The notes under the pieces are model-generated. The model saw nothing but the letters and a program-made list of their open reading frames with translations, ran no database searches and was not told the origin of the DNA. Below, in pieces: positions 17,297 to 26,615 of a stretch of DNA of 64,000 bases. Source of the stretch: Oceanimonas doudoroffii (GTDB lineage: Bacteria > Pseudomonadota > Gammaproteobacteria > Enterobacterales > Aeromonadaceae). How positions within the stretch are numbered: position 1 is the first letter of the stretch; every line of letters begins with the position of its first letter. The translations under genes were made by a program, and so were the position numbers. Location: contig NZ_NBIM01000001.1 of NCBI RefSeq assembly GCF_002242685.1, positions 62,001 through 126,000 on the forward strand, read 5' to 3'.

Positions 17297-18241
17297 ATGA
17301 AAGATCATCAGCTCAGGGCGCTGGTTAAGGTGGCCGAAGAAGGCTCTATTCGCGGAGCGGCCCGCTCCCTGCATCTGAGCCAGAGTGCACTGACCAAGGC
17401 GCTGCGGGAGCTGGAGGCCGATCTGGGCACTCAGCTGCTGATCCGCAGCTACCGGGGGGTTGAATTTACCCCCGCGGGCCAGACCTTGCTGACCCGGGCA
17501 CGCCTGGCCTTGTCAACTCTGGACAGGGCGCGTGATGAAATTCGCTGGCTGCAGGGAGGCGCCGGGCTCAAGGTCACCGCGGCCATCACCACGGCCGTTG
17601 CCTCGACGGCCTTGCCGGCGGTGCTGAACGAGTTTGAGCGAGAGTTTCCGGACGTCAGCCTGCGGTTTATGGAAGGCATGCTGACCACGGTATTGCCCGG
17701 TCTACTGGAAGGACAGCTCGACTTTGCCATTGCCGTGGCCGAGCCGGAACAGCTGCCCTATGAGATCGCCTTCGAGCCTCTGACCCGTATCTTTTCCGAG
17801 CCGGTGGCACGGGAAGGACATCCGTTACTGGCCGCGACCGACTGGTCACAGATGGCGGATGCCCGCTGGGTGCTGAACCTGACCACCGGCAGTTCGGCCC
17901 AGCAGCTGGTGAACTGGCTCGATACCCAGAAGGTGTCGCTGTCACAGCGTATTGTGCATTGTGATTCGCCCTTGCTGATGGTGGAGTTGATCCGCCGTAC
18001 CGATCTGGTGGGCTTTGGCCCGCGGGTATTTTTTGAGGATCCGCTGTCCGGTTGCGGACTGTCCTGTTTTGATTCTCTGCCCAGGTTTCCGGCTCACGCG
18101 CTGGGCTTGCTTACCCTCAGGGGAGTACCGCTGAACCTGGGGGCGGAGCGTCTGGTCAGCCTGTTTCGACGCCGGATCACAGAACTGGAGCTGGCGCCCT
18201 CAGCCCCGAGCCGGGGGATAGACAGAGAGGAGAGTGAATAA
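17297..18241 (+). CDS. LysR-family transcriptional regulator
   Basis: A 314-residue LTTR. The N-terminal winged helix-turn-helix is at residues 1-60 (GSIRGAARSLHLSQSALTKA). The effector-binding domain follows from about residue 90. Its position, divergent from the amidohydrolase-permease pair with a 110-bp gap, strongly suggests that it controls them. The inducer would be the permease substrate or its product. It ends 27 bp from the convergent DUF1289 gene. Confidence 0.9.
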   Translation: MKDHQLRALVKVAEEGSIRGAARSLHLSQSALTKALRELEADLGTQLLIRSYRGVEFTPAGQTLLTRARLALSTLDRARDEIRWLQGGAGLKVTAAITTAVASTALPAVLNEFEREFPDVSLRFMEGMLTTVLPGLLEGQLDFAIAVAEPEQLPYEIAFEPLTRIFSEPVAREGHPLLAATDWSQMADARWVLNLTTGSSAQQLVNWLDTQKVSLSQRIVHCDSPLLMVELIRRTDLVGFGPRVFFEDPLSGCGLSCFDSLPRFPAHALGLLTLRGVPLNLGAERLVSLFRRRITELELAPSAPSRGIDREESE

Positions 18242-18268
18242 GGTGTAGTGGCAAAGCGAGCTGAGCTA

Positions 18269-18529
18269 TTACAGCGGCAGGCTATCCTGAGGCGGAGTGT
18301 GCTGTTGTTCAAGTTCCAGCTCCAGCTGTTTTTTACGGGCGGCGGCCAGCACCCGGCGCTTGCGATCCTGGCACAGACGGATCACGTCCCGGCGCTGGGC
18401 GGGGGTAAACTTGAGCCAGTTAAAGCGCTCTTCACGGCTGCGAAAGCAGCCCTTGCAGTAACCCCTGTTGTTGACCTGGCAGACGCCGATGCAGGGGCTG
18501 GGTACATCAAAAAACTCCAGTTGCTCCAT
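18269..18529 (-). CDS. DUF1289 domain protein
   Basis: An 86-residue protein with the DUF1289 cysteine pattern (PSPCIGVC, then GYCKGCFRSREE) and the motif WLKFTPAQRRDVIRLC. Four clustered cysteines suggest a small metal or Fe-S site. The C-terminal third is a charged, probably helical tail (RKKQLELELEQQ). Function is unknown. It is upstream of nothing obvious: the next minus-strand gene (puuB-like) lies on its far side and reads toward it with a 50-bp gap, so the two may be co-transcribed. Confidence 0.8.
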   Translation of the reverse strand: MEQLEFFDVPSPCIGVCQVNNRGYCKGCFRSREERFNWLKFTPAQRRDVIRLCQDRKRRVLAAARKKQLELELEQQHTPPQDSLPL

Positions 18530-18578
18530 TGAGCCGCCTCCCTGTTACCGCCTTCACTGGAGCATATTCCGCTCACAT

Positions 18579-19853
18579 TTACAACAGATCCCGCAGCCGG
18601 TACCAGGCCATGGCCAGCACCAGTGCCGGGGTGCGCAGCAGCCGGCCGCCGGGAAAGTCGCGGTGGGGTATGCGGGAAAACAGATCGAAACGCTCGGCGC
18701 TGCCGGCAATGGCGTCGGCCATCAGGCTGCCGGCCATGCCGGTGAGGGCAATGCCATGGCCGGAAAACCCTTGCGCAAAATACACATTGCCGTTCAGCCG
18801 GCCAAAGTGGGGAGCCCGGTTCATGGTAATGCCCACATAGCCGCCCCAGGTGTATTGCTGCTTGACCCCTTCCAGCTGTGGGAACACATGGCGCAGGCGC
18901 TTGCCCATGGAGGCCGCCAGGTTCACCGGATCCAGGCCCGAGTAGCTGACCCGACCACCAAACAGCAGCCGGTGGTCGGCGCTCAGGCGAAAATAATCGA
19001 GCACAAAATTGATGTCGGCTACCGCCATGTTGTTGGTAATCAGGGCGTTGGCCCGCTCCTCGCCCAGGGGCTCGGTGGCGGTGATATAGGTGCCCACCGG
19101 CATGATCTTGCGCTCAATGTCAGGGGCGATGCCGTCGAGGTAGGCGTTGCCACACAGCAGCAGGTGACGGCAGCGCACCACGCCATGCGGCGTGTGCACC
19201 ACCGGGTGTTCGCCCTGCTCAATGCGGGTGGCGGGGGTGTACTCAAAGAATTGCGCGCCGGCCTCGGCGGCGGCTTTCGCCAGCCCCAGGGTGTAATTAA
19301 GCGGGTGCACATGGCCGCTGGCGGCGTCATAGAGGCCGCCGAGATAGGCATCGGTGCTCATGTGCTCGCGCACTCGCTCTTTGCTCCACATTTCCAGCGA
19401 GTCGTAGCCATAATCCTTGCGCAGGCTGTCGGCCCAGTGCTCCAGCTCTTTCATGTGCCTGGGCTTGACTGCCGCATGCAGGTGGCCGTCTGCCAGATCA
19501 CACTGAATGTCATGCTGATCGATGCGCCGGCGCATTTGCGTGAGGGATTCCACCGAGATATCCCATAGCTGCCGGCTGATGGTGTCGCCCACCAGCTTTT
19601 TAAGGGTGGGCTGCTCGCAGGCATAGCCAAAAATCATCTGTCCACCGCTGCGGCCCGAGGCACCCCAGCCGACCCGGCGGCTTTCCAGCACCGCCACGCT
19701 GTACCCCCGTTCGGCAAGATTGAGCGCGGCGGCACAGCCGGTGATGCCGCCCCCTACAACGCACACGTCCACCTCCAGGTTGTCGTGCAGGGTGGGATGC
19801 TTCGGCGCCGGGTGGGCGGAGGCGGCGTAATAGGAATCGGCGTGTGGCTGCAT
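18579..19853 (-). CDS. puuB: FAD-dependent gamma-glutamylputrescine oxidase (PuuB-like)
   Basis: A 424-residue DAO-family flavoprotein. The Rossmann dinucleotide site is VCVVGGGITGCAAALNLAE near residues 30-48, and GWGASGRSGGQ is the typical flavin loop. The C-terminal FAD segment reads YFAQGFSGHGIALTG. In the Puu pathway it oxidises gamma-glutamylputrescine to gamma-glutamyl-aminobutyraldehyde, giving ammonia and H2O2. It lies 15 bp after the glutamine-synthetase-like gene, so the two form an operon. The ATG has AGGAG seven bases ahead. A substrate of another glutamylated amine is possible. Confidence 0.85.
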   Translation of the reverse strand: MQPHADSYYAASAHPAPKHPTLHDNLEVDVCVVGGGITGCAAALNLAERGYSVAVLESRRVGWGASGRSGGQMIFGYACEQPTLKKLVGDTISRQLWDISVESLTQMRRRIDQHDIQCDLADGHLHAAVKPRHMKELEHWADSLRKDYGYDSLEMWSKERVREHMSTDAYLGGLYDAASGHVHPLNYTLGLAKAAAEAGAQFFEYTPATRIEQGEHPVVHTPHGVVRCRHLLLCGNAYLDGIAPDIERKIMPVGTYITATEPLGEERANALITNNMAVADINFVLDYFRLSADHRLLFGGRVSYSGLDPVNLAASMGKRLRHVFPQLEGVKQQYTWGGYVGITMNRAPHFGRLNGNVYFAQGFSGHGIALTGMAGSLMADAIAGSAERFDLFSRIPHRDFPGGRLLRTPALVLAMAWYRLRDLL

Positions 19854-19868
19854 AAAGGCTCCTAAATC

Positions 19869-21233
19869 CTAAACCAGGTGCTGATACCACTGGTATTCCA
19901 GCGGCGTCACGTGTTGATCGAATTCGGCCAGCTCAAAGCGCTTGTTGATAAGGTAGGCCCGGTGAAACTCCTTGCCCAGGTATTGCGACAGCCGGTGTGA
20001 CTGGGCAAAGCGGTCCAGGGCGCTTTGCCAGCGGTAGGGCAGCAACGGCAAATCCAGCTTGTTGGCATCGCCCTGAATGGGGGCGGGTGGGTGCAATTGC
20101 TCGGTCAGGCCGTGATCCACCGCGGCAAGGATGGCCGCCACCACCAGGTAGGGGTTGGCGTCGGCACCGGCCACCCTGTGCTCCAGCCGGGTATTGGCCG
20201 GATCGCCGGACGGAATGCGCACCGCCACGGTGCGGTTGTCAAAGCCCCAGCTGGCGTGCAGGGGCACATACATATGGGGTTGCAGCCGGCGAAAGGAGTT
20301 GGCATTGGGGGCAAACAGCGCCATCGACTCCGGCAGCATGCTAAGGGTGCCGGCAATGGCCTGGCGCAGCAATTCGTGATCGCCGGCAAACACATTGTTG
20401 CCGTCGTCGTCGAGCAGGCTGACGTGAATATGCATGCCGGAGCCGGTCTGACCGTTATAGGGCTTGGCCATAAAGGTGGCGTACATGCCCTGCTTGATGG
20501 CGATGGCCTTGATCGCCCGCTTGAGCAGAATGGCCTGATCGCAGGCGGCCACGGCGTCGTGCTGATGGGCCAGGTTGATTTCAAACTGGCCCGGGGCGTA
20601 TTCGGCCACGGCGTTGTCGGCGGGAATGCGCTGCAGTTTGCACACCTCGGCCACCTGCACCAGAAAGTCCTCCCAGCTGTCGAGATCGTCCAGGGAATAC
20701 ACCTGAGTGTCGTGCATGCGCTCGTCGGTACCGGGCAGAATGGGGGCCTGGGGCAGGCCGTCGGCGCCTTCCTTTTGATCCACCAGATAGAACTCCAGCT
20801 CCACCGCCACACAGGGGTGCAGCCCCTTTTCCTTGAGCCGGGTAAGTACGCCCTGCAGCACATGGCGCGGATCCGCAAAGAAGGGGCTGCCGTCCAGATC
20901 TTCCATGGTCATCATGATCTGCCCGGACGGGGTCTTGTGCCAGGGTACCGGTGCCAGGGTGTGGGGTAGCAGCCGGCAGGTGCGGTCGCTGTCCCCTTGC
21001 GCCAGGCCCATGCCGGTTTCCTCCACCGTCTGGCCGGTAATGTCGAGGGCAAACACCGAGGCGGGCAGGCTGACGCCCTGCTCCAGGGCCTTTTCAAAGG
21101 CGCTGGTCTGAATGCGTTTGCCGCGGATCACGCCGTTGATGTCGCACAGCATGAGATCGACGGACTGAAATTCCGCCCAGGGCGGGCTGGCGTCGGAATG
21201 GGCGGCGCGGGGCCGGTTGCGGGCTTTGGTCAT
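19869..21233 (-). CDS. Glutamine-synthetase-like gamma-glutamylpolyamine synthetase, copy 1
   Basis: A 454-residue type I glutamine synthetase fold enzyme of the PuuA/GlnT-like group. The N-terminal grasp domain has LMLCDINGVIRGKR. The catalytic barrel has CVAVELEFYLVD, APGQFEINLAHQHDA, GSGMHIHVSL and NRTVAVRIPSGD. In this group ATP and glutamate are joined to an amine rather than ammonia. Its pairing with puuB argues for putrescine or a related polyamine. The ATG at 21233 with AAGGA seven bases ahead is preferred to the longer frame from 21302. It diverges from a second, distinct paralogue. Confidence 0.85.
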   Translation of the reverse strand: MTKARNRPRAAHSDASPPWAEFQSVDLMLCDINGVIRGKRIQTSAFEKALEQGVSLPASVFALDITGQTVEETGMGLAQGDSDRTCRLLPHTLAPVPWHKTPSGQIMMTMEDLDGSPFFADPRHVLQGVLTRLKEKGLHPCVAVELEFYLVDQKEGADGLPQAPILPGTDERMHDTQVYSLDDLDSWEDFLVQVAEVCKLQRIPADNAVAEYAPGQFEINLAHQHDAVAACDQAILLKRAIKAIAIKQGMYATFMAKPYNGQTGSGMHIHVSLLDDDGNNVFAGDHELLRQAIAGTLSMLPESMALFAPNANSFRRLQPHMYVPLHASWGFDNRTVAVRIPSGDPANTRLEHRVAGADANPYLVVAAILAAVDHGLTEQLHPPAPIQGDANKLDLPLLPYRWQSALDRFAQSHRLSQYLGKEFHRAYLINKRFELAEFDQHVTPLEYQWYQHLV

Positions 21234-21448
21234 GGGGCTGTCCTTAAGGGCTGATGCACGTCTTCCCTGTGGGTGCATGGCTGCACAACTGTTTAATATC
21301 AACGAAATATTGTTAAATTTTAACCGGGTCTGTTTAGTGTGGCAAAAAGGCCGTTTTTTTCTTGCCCGTTATCTATGTCTATGTCTAGCATACTTTTACA
21401 CCAATATGGACTATGCTGACGAGTGTGTCTTTCACCCAGAGCTTCACT
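21234..21448. promoter_or_regulatory. Divergent promoter region between the two GS-like genes
   Basis: This 215-bp AT-richer gap must hold both start signals. It contains a near-palindrome around 21292-21318 (AATAT, 7-bp spacer, ATATT, with flanking TTTA/TAAA) and three TCTA-type direct repeats around 21373-21390. Either could be a PuuR-type operator; neither matches a consensus I can state. Confidence 0.4.
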
Positions 21449-22807
21449 ATGAGTGTTCAAGATCCTGAAAATCGCAATATGGAGTGGCTGCGCCAATGGA
21501 TGCAGCAGCATGCCATCACCGAGGTGGAATGCTTGTTGCCCGACTTTACCGGCAATGCCAGGGGCAAGATACTGCCGGCCAGCAAGTTTCTGAAAGAAGG
21601 TGGCATGCGTCTGCCCGACAATATCTTTCTGCAGACCGTGAACGGTGACTGGCCCGACGATGACAACATCGACTGGACCGAACGCGACATGGAGCTGCAT
21701 GCCGACATCAACACGCCCCGGCTGGTGCCCTGGGCCAGCGAGCCGACCGCCCAGGTGATCCACGATTGCTTTGACAGTGACGGCAACCCGGTGGAAATCG
21801 CCCCGCGCAGCGTGCTGCGCCGCGTGCTCAAGCTGTATGAAGAGCGGGGCTGGCGCCCGGTGGTGGCGCCGGAGCTGGAGTTCTTTCTGGTCAAGAAAAA
21901 CGAAGACTGGGACTACCCCCTGGAGCCGCCCATCGGTCGCAACGGCCGGCCGGAGACCGCCCGCCAGTCGTTCAGCATCGATGCGGTCAACGAGTTCGAT
22001 CCCATCTTTGAGGAAATGTACGACTTCTGCGAGGCCCAGGAGCTGGAGGTGGATACCCTGATCCATGAGTCGGGGGCGGCGCAGATGGAGGTGAACTTCA
22101 TTCATGGCGACGCCCTGGATTTGGCGGACCAGGTGTTTCTGTTCAAGCGCACCATGCGCGAGGCGGCCATGCGCCACAACGTGTATGCCACCTTTATGGC
22201 CAAGCCGATGAAAAACGAGCCCGGCAGTGCCATGCATATTCACCAGAGCCTGGTAGACGTTGACGGCAACAACCTGTTCGCCAACCCCGACGGCAGCCAC
22301 AGCGAGCTGTTTCTGCACTTTATCGGCGGCATGCAGCGCTACATTCCCAGCGCCGTGGCGCTGTTCGCCCCCAACGTCAACTCCTATCGCCGGCTGGCCT
22401 TTGGCGACTCGGCGCCGCGCAACATGGCCTGGGGCGAAGACAACCGCACCGTGGGCCTGCGGGTGCCGCGCTCGGAGCTGGCCGACAGGCGCATTGAGAA
22501 CCGTTTTGCCGGCGCCGATGCCAACCCTTATCTGGCGCTGGCGGCCAGCCTGGCCTGCGGTTACCTCGGCATGGTCCATGGCCTGCCGCCTACCGAGCAG
22601 GTGGAAGGCAGCGCCTACAACATGCCCTTTGGCCTGGCCCGCAGCCTGGAGGAGGCGTTGCTGGAGCTGGAACAGTGCGAGGAGCTGAAGCAGATCCTGG
22701 GGCCGCGCTTTGTAAATGCCTTTATTGCGGTCAAGCGCAAGGAATACGAGGCCTTCTTTACCGTGATCAGCGCCTGGGAGCGGGAGTTTCTGCTGCTGAA
22801 CGTGTAG
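21449..22807 (+). CDS. Glutamine-synthetase-like gamma-glutamylpolyamine synthetase, copy 2
   Basis: A 452-residue GS-fold enzyme of the PuuA/SpuI type. Motifs are CLLPDFTGNARGKIL in the grasp domain, VVAPELEFFLVKKNED, GAAQMEVNFIHGDALDLADQ, GSAMHIHQSL and ENRFAGADANPYLALAA. It is clearly divergent in sequence from copy 1, so the two probably glutamylate different amines. The start at 21449 gives MSVQDPEN; an in-frame ATG at 21413 is also possible, as no strong ribosome site marks either. It heads the aminotransferase-transporter operon. Confidence 0.85.
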   Translation: MSVQDPENRNMEWLRQWMQQHAITEVECLLPDFTGNARGKILPASKFLKEGGMRLPDNIFLQTVNGDWPDDDNIDWTERDMELHADINTPRLVPWASEPTAQVIHDCFDSDGNPVEIAPRSVLRRVLKLYEERGWRPVVAPELEFFLVKKNEDWDYPLEPPIGRNGRPETARQSFSIDAVNEFDPIFEEMYDFCEAQELEVDTLIHESGAAQMEVNFIHGDALDLADQVFLFKRTMREAAMRHNVYATFMAKPMKNEPGSAMHIHQSLVDVDGNNLFANPDGSHSELFLHFIGGMQRYIPSAVALFAPNVNSYRRLAFGDSAPRNMAWGEDNRTVGLRVPRSELADRRIENRFAGADANPYLALAASLACGYLGMVHGLPPTEQVEGSAYNMPFGLARSLEEALLELEQCEELKQILGPRFVNAFIAVKRKEYEAFFTVISAWEREFLLLNV

Positions 22808-22837
22808 CACGTTAACCATGTCGACAGGGAGTTGATC

Positions 22838-24211
22838 ATGCCAGAGTCAAACAAGGAAGCACTGCAGCGGCTGGATGCGGCCCATCACCTGCATCCGTTC
22901 ACCGACGGTCGGGCCCTGCAGCAAAAGGGCACACGAGTGATCGAGCGGGGCGAGGGGGTCTACCTGTGGGACGCCGACGGCAACCGCATTCTTGACGGCA
23001 TGGCCGGGCTCTGGTGCGTCAACCTGGGCTACGGCCGGCAAGAGCTGATCGAGGCGGCGGATGCCCAGCTGCGGCAGCTGCCCTACTACAACCTGTTTTT
23101 TCAGACCACTCATCCGCCGGCGGCAAGGCTTGCCGCCACCCTGGCCGGGCTGCTGCCCGGCGATTTGCACCACTTGTTTTTTACCGGCTCCGGCTCCGAG
23201 TGCAACGACACCGTCGTGCGCATGGTGCGCCACTTCTGGGCCGAGCGTGGCCGGCCCGAACGACGGGTTATCATCAGCCGCAACAATGCCTATCACGGCT
23301 CCACCCTGGCCGGGGCGTCCCTGGGCGGCATGAAACCCATGCATGGCCAGGGGGGCTTGCCGCTGCCCGACATGGTGCATATCGACCAGCCCTACCACTT
23401 TGGTGAGGGGCGAGACACCGATCCTCATGCCTTCGGCCTGGAGCGGGCGCGGCAGCTTGAGCGAAAAATTCTGGCGCTGGGTCCGGAGCGAGTGGCGGCC
23501 TTTATCGGCGAGCCCGTGCAGGGTGCCGGTGGTGTGATCATTCCCCCCGACGGCTACTGGCCGGAAATTCAGCGCATCTGCCAAAAGTACGACGTCCTGC
23601 TGGTGATGGATGAAGTGATCTGCGGCTTTGGCCGCACCGGCCACTGGTTTGCCAGTGAGTATTACGGTCTGGCGCCGGATCTGCTGTGCATGGCCAAGGG
23701 CATCACGTCGGGCTACCAGCCCCTGGGCGCCGTGGCGGTGGGTGACAGAGTGGCGGAAACACTGATCAACGGCGGCGAGTTCTTTCACGGCTTTACTTAT
23801 TCGGGGCATCCGGTGGCCTGCGCCGTGGCCCAGGCCTGCATCGAGGTGATGCAGCGGGAGCAGGTCGTCGAGCGGGTGCGTGACGATATCGGCCCCTACC
23901 TGCAGCGGCGCTGGGCCAGCCTGGGTGATCATCCCCTGGTGGGAGAAACCCGGGGGTTGGGGCTACTGGCGGCGCTGGAGCTGGTGGCCGACCAGGCCAC
24001 CCTGCAACGTTTTCCCACAGACACCGGTGCCGGCCTTATCTGCCGCGAACACTGTTTTGAACAGGGACTGGTGATGCGGGCGGTGGGCGACACCATGATC
24101 ATCTCGCCACCCCTGGTGATCACTCACGAGCAGGTGGACGAACTCGTGGAAAAGGCCCGACGCGCCCTGGATTTGACCCTCTCTACCCTCAGCAACCAAC
24201 AAGGAAAGTAA
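22838..24211 (+). CDS. Class III aminotransferase, putrescine/polyamine:pyruvate type (SpuC-like)
   Basis: A 457-residue PLP-dependent class III aminotransferase. The PLP lysine is Lys287 in CMAKGITSGYQPLGA, and the cofactor aspartate is in LLVMDEVICGFGRTG. The N-terminal run LHPFTDGRALQQKGTRVI is typical of SpuC and related omega-aminotransferases that move an amino group from putrescine, spermidine or beta-alanine to pyruvate. Start at 22838 (GGGAG, six bases), 30 bp after copy 2. The next gene begins one base after its stop. Its alanine product could feed the nearby alanine dehydrogenase. Confidence 0.87.
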   Translation: MPESNKEALQRLDAAHHLHPFTDGRALQQKGTRVIERGEGVYLWDADGNRILDGMAGLWCVNLGYGRQELIEAADAQLRQLPYYNLFFQTTHPPAARLAATLAGLLPGDLHHLFFTGSGSECNDTVVRMVRHFWAERGRPERRVIISRNNAYHGSTLAGASLGGMKPMHGQGGLPLPDMVHIDQPYHFGEGRDTDPHAFGLERARQLERKILALGPERVAAFIGEPVQGAGGVIIPPDGYWPEIQRICQKYDVLLVMDEVICGFGRTGHWFASEYYGLAPDLLCMAKGITSGYQPLGAVAVGDRVAETLINGGEFFHGFTYSGHPVACAVAQACIEVMQREQVVERVRDDIGPYLQRRWASLGDHPLVGETRGLGLLAALELVADQATLQRFPTDTGAGLICREHCFEQGLVMRAVGDTMIISPPLVITHEQVDELVEKARRALDLTLSTLSNQQGK

Positions 24212-24212
24212 C

Positions 24213-25319
24213 ATGACGCCACATGCTAAGTTGAACACCGGCCTGCTGGCCGCCGGTGTGGTCCTGGCCCTGAACGCACAGGCCCAGGAGCCGTCACAGG
24301 TCAATTTCTACAACTGGTCGGACTATATTGCCGAAAACACCCTGGCCAATTTCACCGAGCAAACCGGCATTGCCGTGACCTATGACGTGTTTGACTCCAA
24401 CGAGGTACTGGAGGCCAAGCTGCTTGCCGGCAATACCGGCTTTGATGTGGTGGTGCCCACCGGCGACTTTATGGGACGGCAGATCCAGGCCGGGGCCTTC
24501 CTGCCCCTGGACAAGTCCAAACTGCCCAATTACGACAACCTGGATCCGCGTATCATGGCGTTGCTGGAAGACAAGGATCCCGGCAACCAGTTTGGTATTC
24601 CCTATTTATGGGGTACCACCGGCATCGGCTATAACGTCGACAAGGTCAGGGAAGCCCTGGGTGAGGATGCCCCGGTGGACTCCTGGGATCTGGTGATGAA
24701 GCCGGAAAACCTGGAAAAGCTGGCCCAGTGCGGCGTGGCCTTTCTCGATGCGCCCACCGAAATCTTTGCCGCCGCCCTTAACTATCAGGGCCTGGACCCC
24801 AACAGCACCAATCTGAGTGATTACCGTGGCCCGGCCACCGAGCTGATGATGAAGCTTCGGCCCCATATCACCTATTTCCACTCGTCCAAGTACATCAACG
24901 ATCTGGCCAACGGCGATATCTGCGTGGCGGTGGGCTGGTCCGGCGACATACTGCAGGCGCGGGATCGGGCCGATGAGGCGGGCAGGGGGGTGCAGGTGGC
25001 TTATCGCATTCCCAAGGAAGGTGCGTTGATGTGGGTGGACATGCTTACCATTCCCAAGGACGCCAACCACCCGGACAACGCCCACAAGCTGATTAACTAC
25101 CTGCTTAAGCCGGAGGTGATCGGTGAGGTGTCCAACTACGTGGCCTACGCCAATCCCAACAAAAACGCCAATGAGTTTGTGGATGCGGAAATACTGAACG
25201 ACCCGGGCATTTACCCCAGCCAGGAAGTGGCGGACAAGCTGTATACCGCCAAGCTGCTGCCGCAAAAGGTAAACCGGGCCATTACCCGTGCCTGGACCCG
25301 GGTCAAGACCGGTAAGTAA
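24213..25319 (+). CDS. Polyamine ABC transporter substrate-binding protein (PotF/SpuD-like)
   Basis: A 368-residue periplasmic protein with a signal peptide ending at about residue 24 (LNAQAQ). The mature N-terminus VNFYNWSDYIAENTLANF is typical of PotF/SpuD putrescine-binding proteins, as are VFDSNEVLEAKLLAG and FGIPYLWGTTGIGYN. It captures putrescine or a close polyamine for the ABC importer encoded next. Ribosome site AAGGAAAG lies just inside the aminotransferase 3' end. A hairpin and a palindromic repeat separate it from the ATPase gene. Confidence 0.9.
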   Translation: MTPHAKLNTGLLAAGVVLALNAQAQEPSQVNFYNWSDYIAENTLANFTEQTGIAVTYDVFDSNEVLEAKLLAGNTGFDVVVPTGDFMGRQIQAGAFLPLDKSKLPNYDNLDPRIMALLEDKDPGNQFGIPYLWGTTGIGYNVDKVREALGEDAPVDSWDLVMKPENLEKLAQCGVAFLDAPTEIFAAALNYQGLDPNSTNLSDYRGPATELMMKLRPHITYFHSSKYINDLANGDICVAVGWSGDILQARDRADEAGRGVQVAYRIPKEGALMWVDMLTIPKDANHPDNAHKLINYLLKPEVIGEVSNYVAYANPNKNANEFVDAEILNDPGIYPSQEVADKLYTAKLLPQKVNRAITRAWTRVKTGK

Positions 25320-25338
25320 GCAGGTTTGAAGTAAAAAA

Positions 25339-25370
25339 GGCAGGCGCAGGAGGGGCTACTTGCGTCTGCC
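25339..25370 (+). other. Intra-operon hairpin after the binding-protein gene
   Basis: GGCAGGCGCA pairs fully, with one G-U, with TGCGTCTGCC across a 12-base loop, starting 20 bp after the potF-like stop. No U-tract follows. Such hairpins often protect the 3' end of the abundant binding-protein mRNA in ABC operons; that role is inferred. Confidence 0.5.
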
Positions 25371-25379
25371 CGGGGTATT

Positions 25380-25440
25380 CCTTGTCATGCCCGCTTGGGT
25401 GGTTGGCTGAATGGACTCCCGCCCGCGCGGAGTGACAAGG
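25380..25440. repeat. Palindromic REP-like element
   Basis: A 61-bp element with perfect 8-bp ends, CCTTGTCA and TGACAAGG, and internal CCCGC/GCGGG-type arms. The outline resembles short intergenic palindromes built on GTCAT-CCCGC that are common in proteobacterial genomes. A single copy is seen here, so family membership is unproved. Confidence 0.4.
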
Positions 25441-25483
25441 TCTTAAGCAATAAAGAAGTAGGGCAAGCAACACGGAGGCAAGC

Positions 25484-26605
25484 ATGCCGGAACAGGAACA
25501 ACCGGTCAGTACGGAAACGACGCCCTTTCTGGAATTGCGGGGCGTCAGCAAATTCTATGACGGGCAGCCGGCGGTGGATGACGTCAGCCTGCAAATCCCC
25601 CGGGGGGAAATCTTTGCCCTGCTCGGGGCTTCGGGCTGTGGCAAGTCGACCCTGCTGCGCATGCTGGCCGGCTTTGAGCCGCCCAGCCGGGGCGAGATCT
25701 TTCTCGACGGGGTCGACATTGGCGAGGTGCCGCCCTATGACAGGCCCATCAACATGATGTTTCAGTCCTATGCGCTGTTTCCCCACATGACGGTGGAAGC
25801 CAATATCGCCTTTGGCCTGAAGCAGGACAAGCTGCCCAGGGCCGAGATCGCCAGCAGAGTGGCGGAAATGCTCAGGCTGGTGCACATGGAAGACTATGCC
25901 AAACGCAAGCCCCACCAGCTCTCCGGAGGTCAGCGGCAGCGGGTGGCGCTGGCCCGCAGCCTGGCCAAACGGCCCAAGCTGCTGCTGCTGGACGAGCCCA
26001 TGGGCGCGCTCGACAAAAAGCTCAGGGAAGAAATGCAGCTGGAGCTGGTGAACATCATCGAGAGCGTGGGCGTGACCTGCGTCATGGTGACCCACGATCA
26101 GGAAGAGGCCATGACCATGGCCGGGCGTATCGCCATCATGAACAAGGGCCGGCTGGTGCAGGTGGGTGAGCCGCTGGATGTGTATGAATACCCCAATTGC
26201 CGTTTCAGCGCCGAGTTTATCGGCTCGGTCAATGTGTTTGAGGGCGAGCTGACCCGCAATGAGGCCGACAGTGCCCTGATCCGCTGTGCCGATCTGGCGC
26301 AGCCGCTGCAGATCAACCACGGCGTGTCCATCGGTGAAGGGCTGCCCATCATGATAGCGGTGCGTCCGGAAAAGATGCAGCTGACCCTGAGTGAGCCGGC
26401 CCAGGCCAACAACCGGCTGTCCGGCATCGTGGACGAGATTGCGTATCTCGGGGATGTGTCCATCTATCACGTGCGCCTGTCCTCGGGCAAACGCATTCTG
26501 GCCACCCTGCCCAATGTCGACCGGCACAGACGCAACAGCCCCACCTGGGGTGACAGCGTGCATTTGAGCTGGGAAGCGGACAGCTGCGCCGTGCTGATGA
26601 CCTGA
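25484..26605 (+). CDS. Polyamine ABC transporter ATP-binding protein (PotG-like)
   Basis: A 373-residue ABC ATPase. Walker A is GASGCGKST, the Q-loop is [14 protein letters not shown], the signature is [14 protein letters not shown], and Walker B is [14 protein letters not shown]-terminal TOBE-type regulatory domain follows from about residue 250 ([13 protein letters not shown]). It powers polyamine import with the two permeases downstream. ATG at 25484 with GGAGG six bases ahead. Ten bases separate it from the potH-like start. Confidence 0.92.
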   Translation: MPEQEQPVSTETTPFLELRGVSKFYDGQPAVDDVSLQIPRGEIFALLGASGCGKSTLLRMLAGFEPPSRGEIFLDGVDIGEVPPYDRPINMMFQSYALFPHMTVEANIAFGLKQDKLPRAEIASRVAEMLRLVHMEDYAKRKPHQLSGGQRQRVALARSLAKRPKLLLLDEPMGALDKKLREEMQLELVNIIESVGVTCVMVTHDQEEAMTMAGRIAIMNKGRLVQVGEPLDVYEYPNCRFSAEFIGSVNVFEGELTRNEADSALIRCADLAQPLQINHGVSIGEGLPIMIAVRPEKMQLTLSEPAQANNRLSGIVDEIAYLGDVSIYHVRLSSGKRILATLPNVDRHRRNSPTWGDSVHLSWEADSCAVLMT

Positions 26606-26615
26606 GGAGGTGACG

